The notes beneath the pieces were generated by a model that was given only the letters and a program-made list of their open reading frames with translations, did no database searches and was not told the DNA's origin. Below are positions 40,633 to 41,071 of a DNA stretch of 41,071 bases, piece after piece; the stretch's first letter is position 1; each line of letters starts with the position of its first letter. A program made the position numbers and the translations under genes. Source of the stretch: a bacterium (GTDB lineage Bacteria; Chloroflexota; Chloroflexia; Thermomicrobiales; UBA6265); the NCBI GenBank assembly GCA_029977305.1, contig JAPOLF010000002.1, positions 1-41,071 on the forward strand. The letters are read 5' to 3'.

Positions 40633-41071
40633 TTACATCCCAGGGTCTTCGAGGACGATCAGCGCCGGCACATCAGTGCCGCTGGCGACAATCGCATATG
40701 CACCCGGGGCAAGACCAGCCAGCGCGTAGTCTTCCTGGTCACCAGCCTTGATGTTGAGCCCACCGATGAGCTTCGCATCTTCTGGCAGGGCGGTCAGTTC
40801 TTCGCCCTCAGCGGGAGCGGCGCTCAGCTGGTAGATGTCGAAGCTGCGGGCAGCCTCACCATTGTTGAATCCGTGAAGGACCAGTACCTCTGGCGCGAGA
40901 ATGGAGTTGCGCTGGTCGAACACCGCGTCACTCGCATCGTCAGCAACGGAGAACGAGACGAACGCCTTGTCGCCGTCGATGTCGGGCGGCAACGACATTT
41001 CCTCGTCAAAGCGCCACTGTCCGTTGTCATTGACGTAGAACCAGCGGGCATTCTCGTAGCCGTAGTCCCCG
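40633..41071 (-). CDS. Unknown protein, C-terminal part (continues beyond the window)
   Basis: The frame is open to the window edge, giving at least 145 residues that end at the TAA-type stop region at 40633. Visible text includes YENARWFYVNDNGQWRFDEE, then PDIDGDKAFVSFSVADDASD and a C-terminal beta-rich segment (LAGLAPGAYAIVASG, VPALIVLEDPGM). An internal methionine at 40998 could be mistaken for a start, but the upstream codons continue sensibly. The composition (acidic, beta-rich, no membrane segment) suits a secreted or surface domain similar in style to other exported proteins here. No family recognised. It precedes the binding-protein gene on the same strand. Confidence 0.6.
   Translation of the reverse strand, partial: GDYGYENARWFYVNDNGQWRFDEEMSLPPDIDGDKAFVSFSVADDASDAVFDQRNSILAPEVLVLHGFNNGEAARSFDIYQLSAAPAEGEELTALPEDAKLIGGLNIKAGDQEDYALAGLAPGAYAIVASGTDVPALIVLEDPGM

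Noticed and set aside
1..41071. CRISPR arrays, tRNA/rRNA genes, transposases, phage genes
   Set aside because: I looked for regularly spaced repeats, cloverleaf or conserved RNA motifs and transposase/integrase domains in the gaps and frames and saw none. A covariance-model scan would be decisive for small RNAs.

Overview
The window is a GC-rich (roughly two-thirds G+C by eye), densely coded bacterial chromosome segment. Almost all intergenic gaps are under 200 bases, and GTG starts with strong Shine-Dalgarno sequences are used. The gene content points to the Chloroflexota, most likely a Thermomicrobia-type or related uncultured lineage: Tat-exported peptide-binding proteins, several DUF917 proteins, GH4 and creatininase-family enzymes, a ScyD-like protein and thrombospondin-type-3-repeat secreted proteins. 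That assignment is inference from gene style, not a search. I see no rRNA, tRNA, CRISPR array, insertion sequence or prophage gene.

Layout. (1) 1-5370: a sugar/amine catabolic block with a SIS-domain C-terminus (partial), an MSOX-family flavin oxidase, a class II aldolase, a divergent PfkB kinase, a creatininase-family amidohydrolase and a SelA-like PLP enzyme. (2) 5594-8747: a complete polar amino-acid ABC importer (binding protein, two permeases, ATPase). (3) 8780-12926, minus strand: an operon of an antibiotic-biosynthesis-monooxygenase-fold protein, HyuA and HyuB (ATP-dependent hydantoinase/oxoprolinase pair). (4) 13031-14134: DUF917 copy A, divergent from operon 3. (5) 14234-15673: a secreted ScyD-like beta-propeller fused to a cupredoxin. 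(6) 15874-21612: a complete five-gene Dpp/Opp-type peptide importer. (7) 21623-22726, minus: DUF917 copy B. (8) 22905-27593: an operon of a short HyuA, DUF917 copy C, a 110-aa protein, a nitroreductase and DUF917 copy D. (9) 27653-30022: an HpPgdA-like deacetylase-fold protein and a GH4 glycosidase. (10) 30106-35121: a 1671-aa DUF4011/SF1 helicase/nuclease protein, a probable stand-alone defence gene. (11) 35318-37459: a secreted multidomain protein. (12) 37469-41071, minus: a SIS-domain sugar isomerase/deaminase, an orphan peptide-type binding protein with a structured leader, and the C-terminus of an unknown protein.

How it fits together. Sections 3, 4, 7 and 8 are the most interesting part. 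Two HyuA proteins, one HyuB and four DUF917 proteins lie within 19 kb, interleaved with two complete importers. From memory, a DUF917 member was recently assigned S-methyl-thiohydantoin desulfurase activity (an ergothioneine breakdown route), and HyuA/HyuB proteins open hydantoin-type rings with ATP. The simplest reading is an island for uptake and breakdown of small cyclic amides (hydantoin, thiohydantoin, N-methylhydantoin or oxoproline-like), with sarcosine-oxidase-like and creatininase-like enzymes nearby. No single known pathway is complete here, so the substrate is open.
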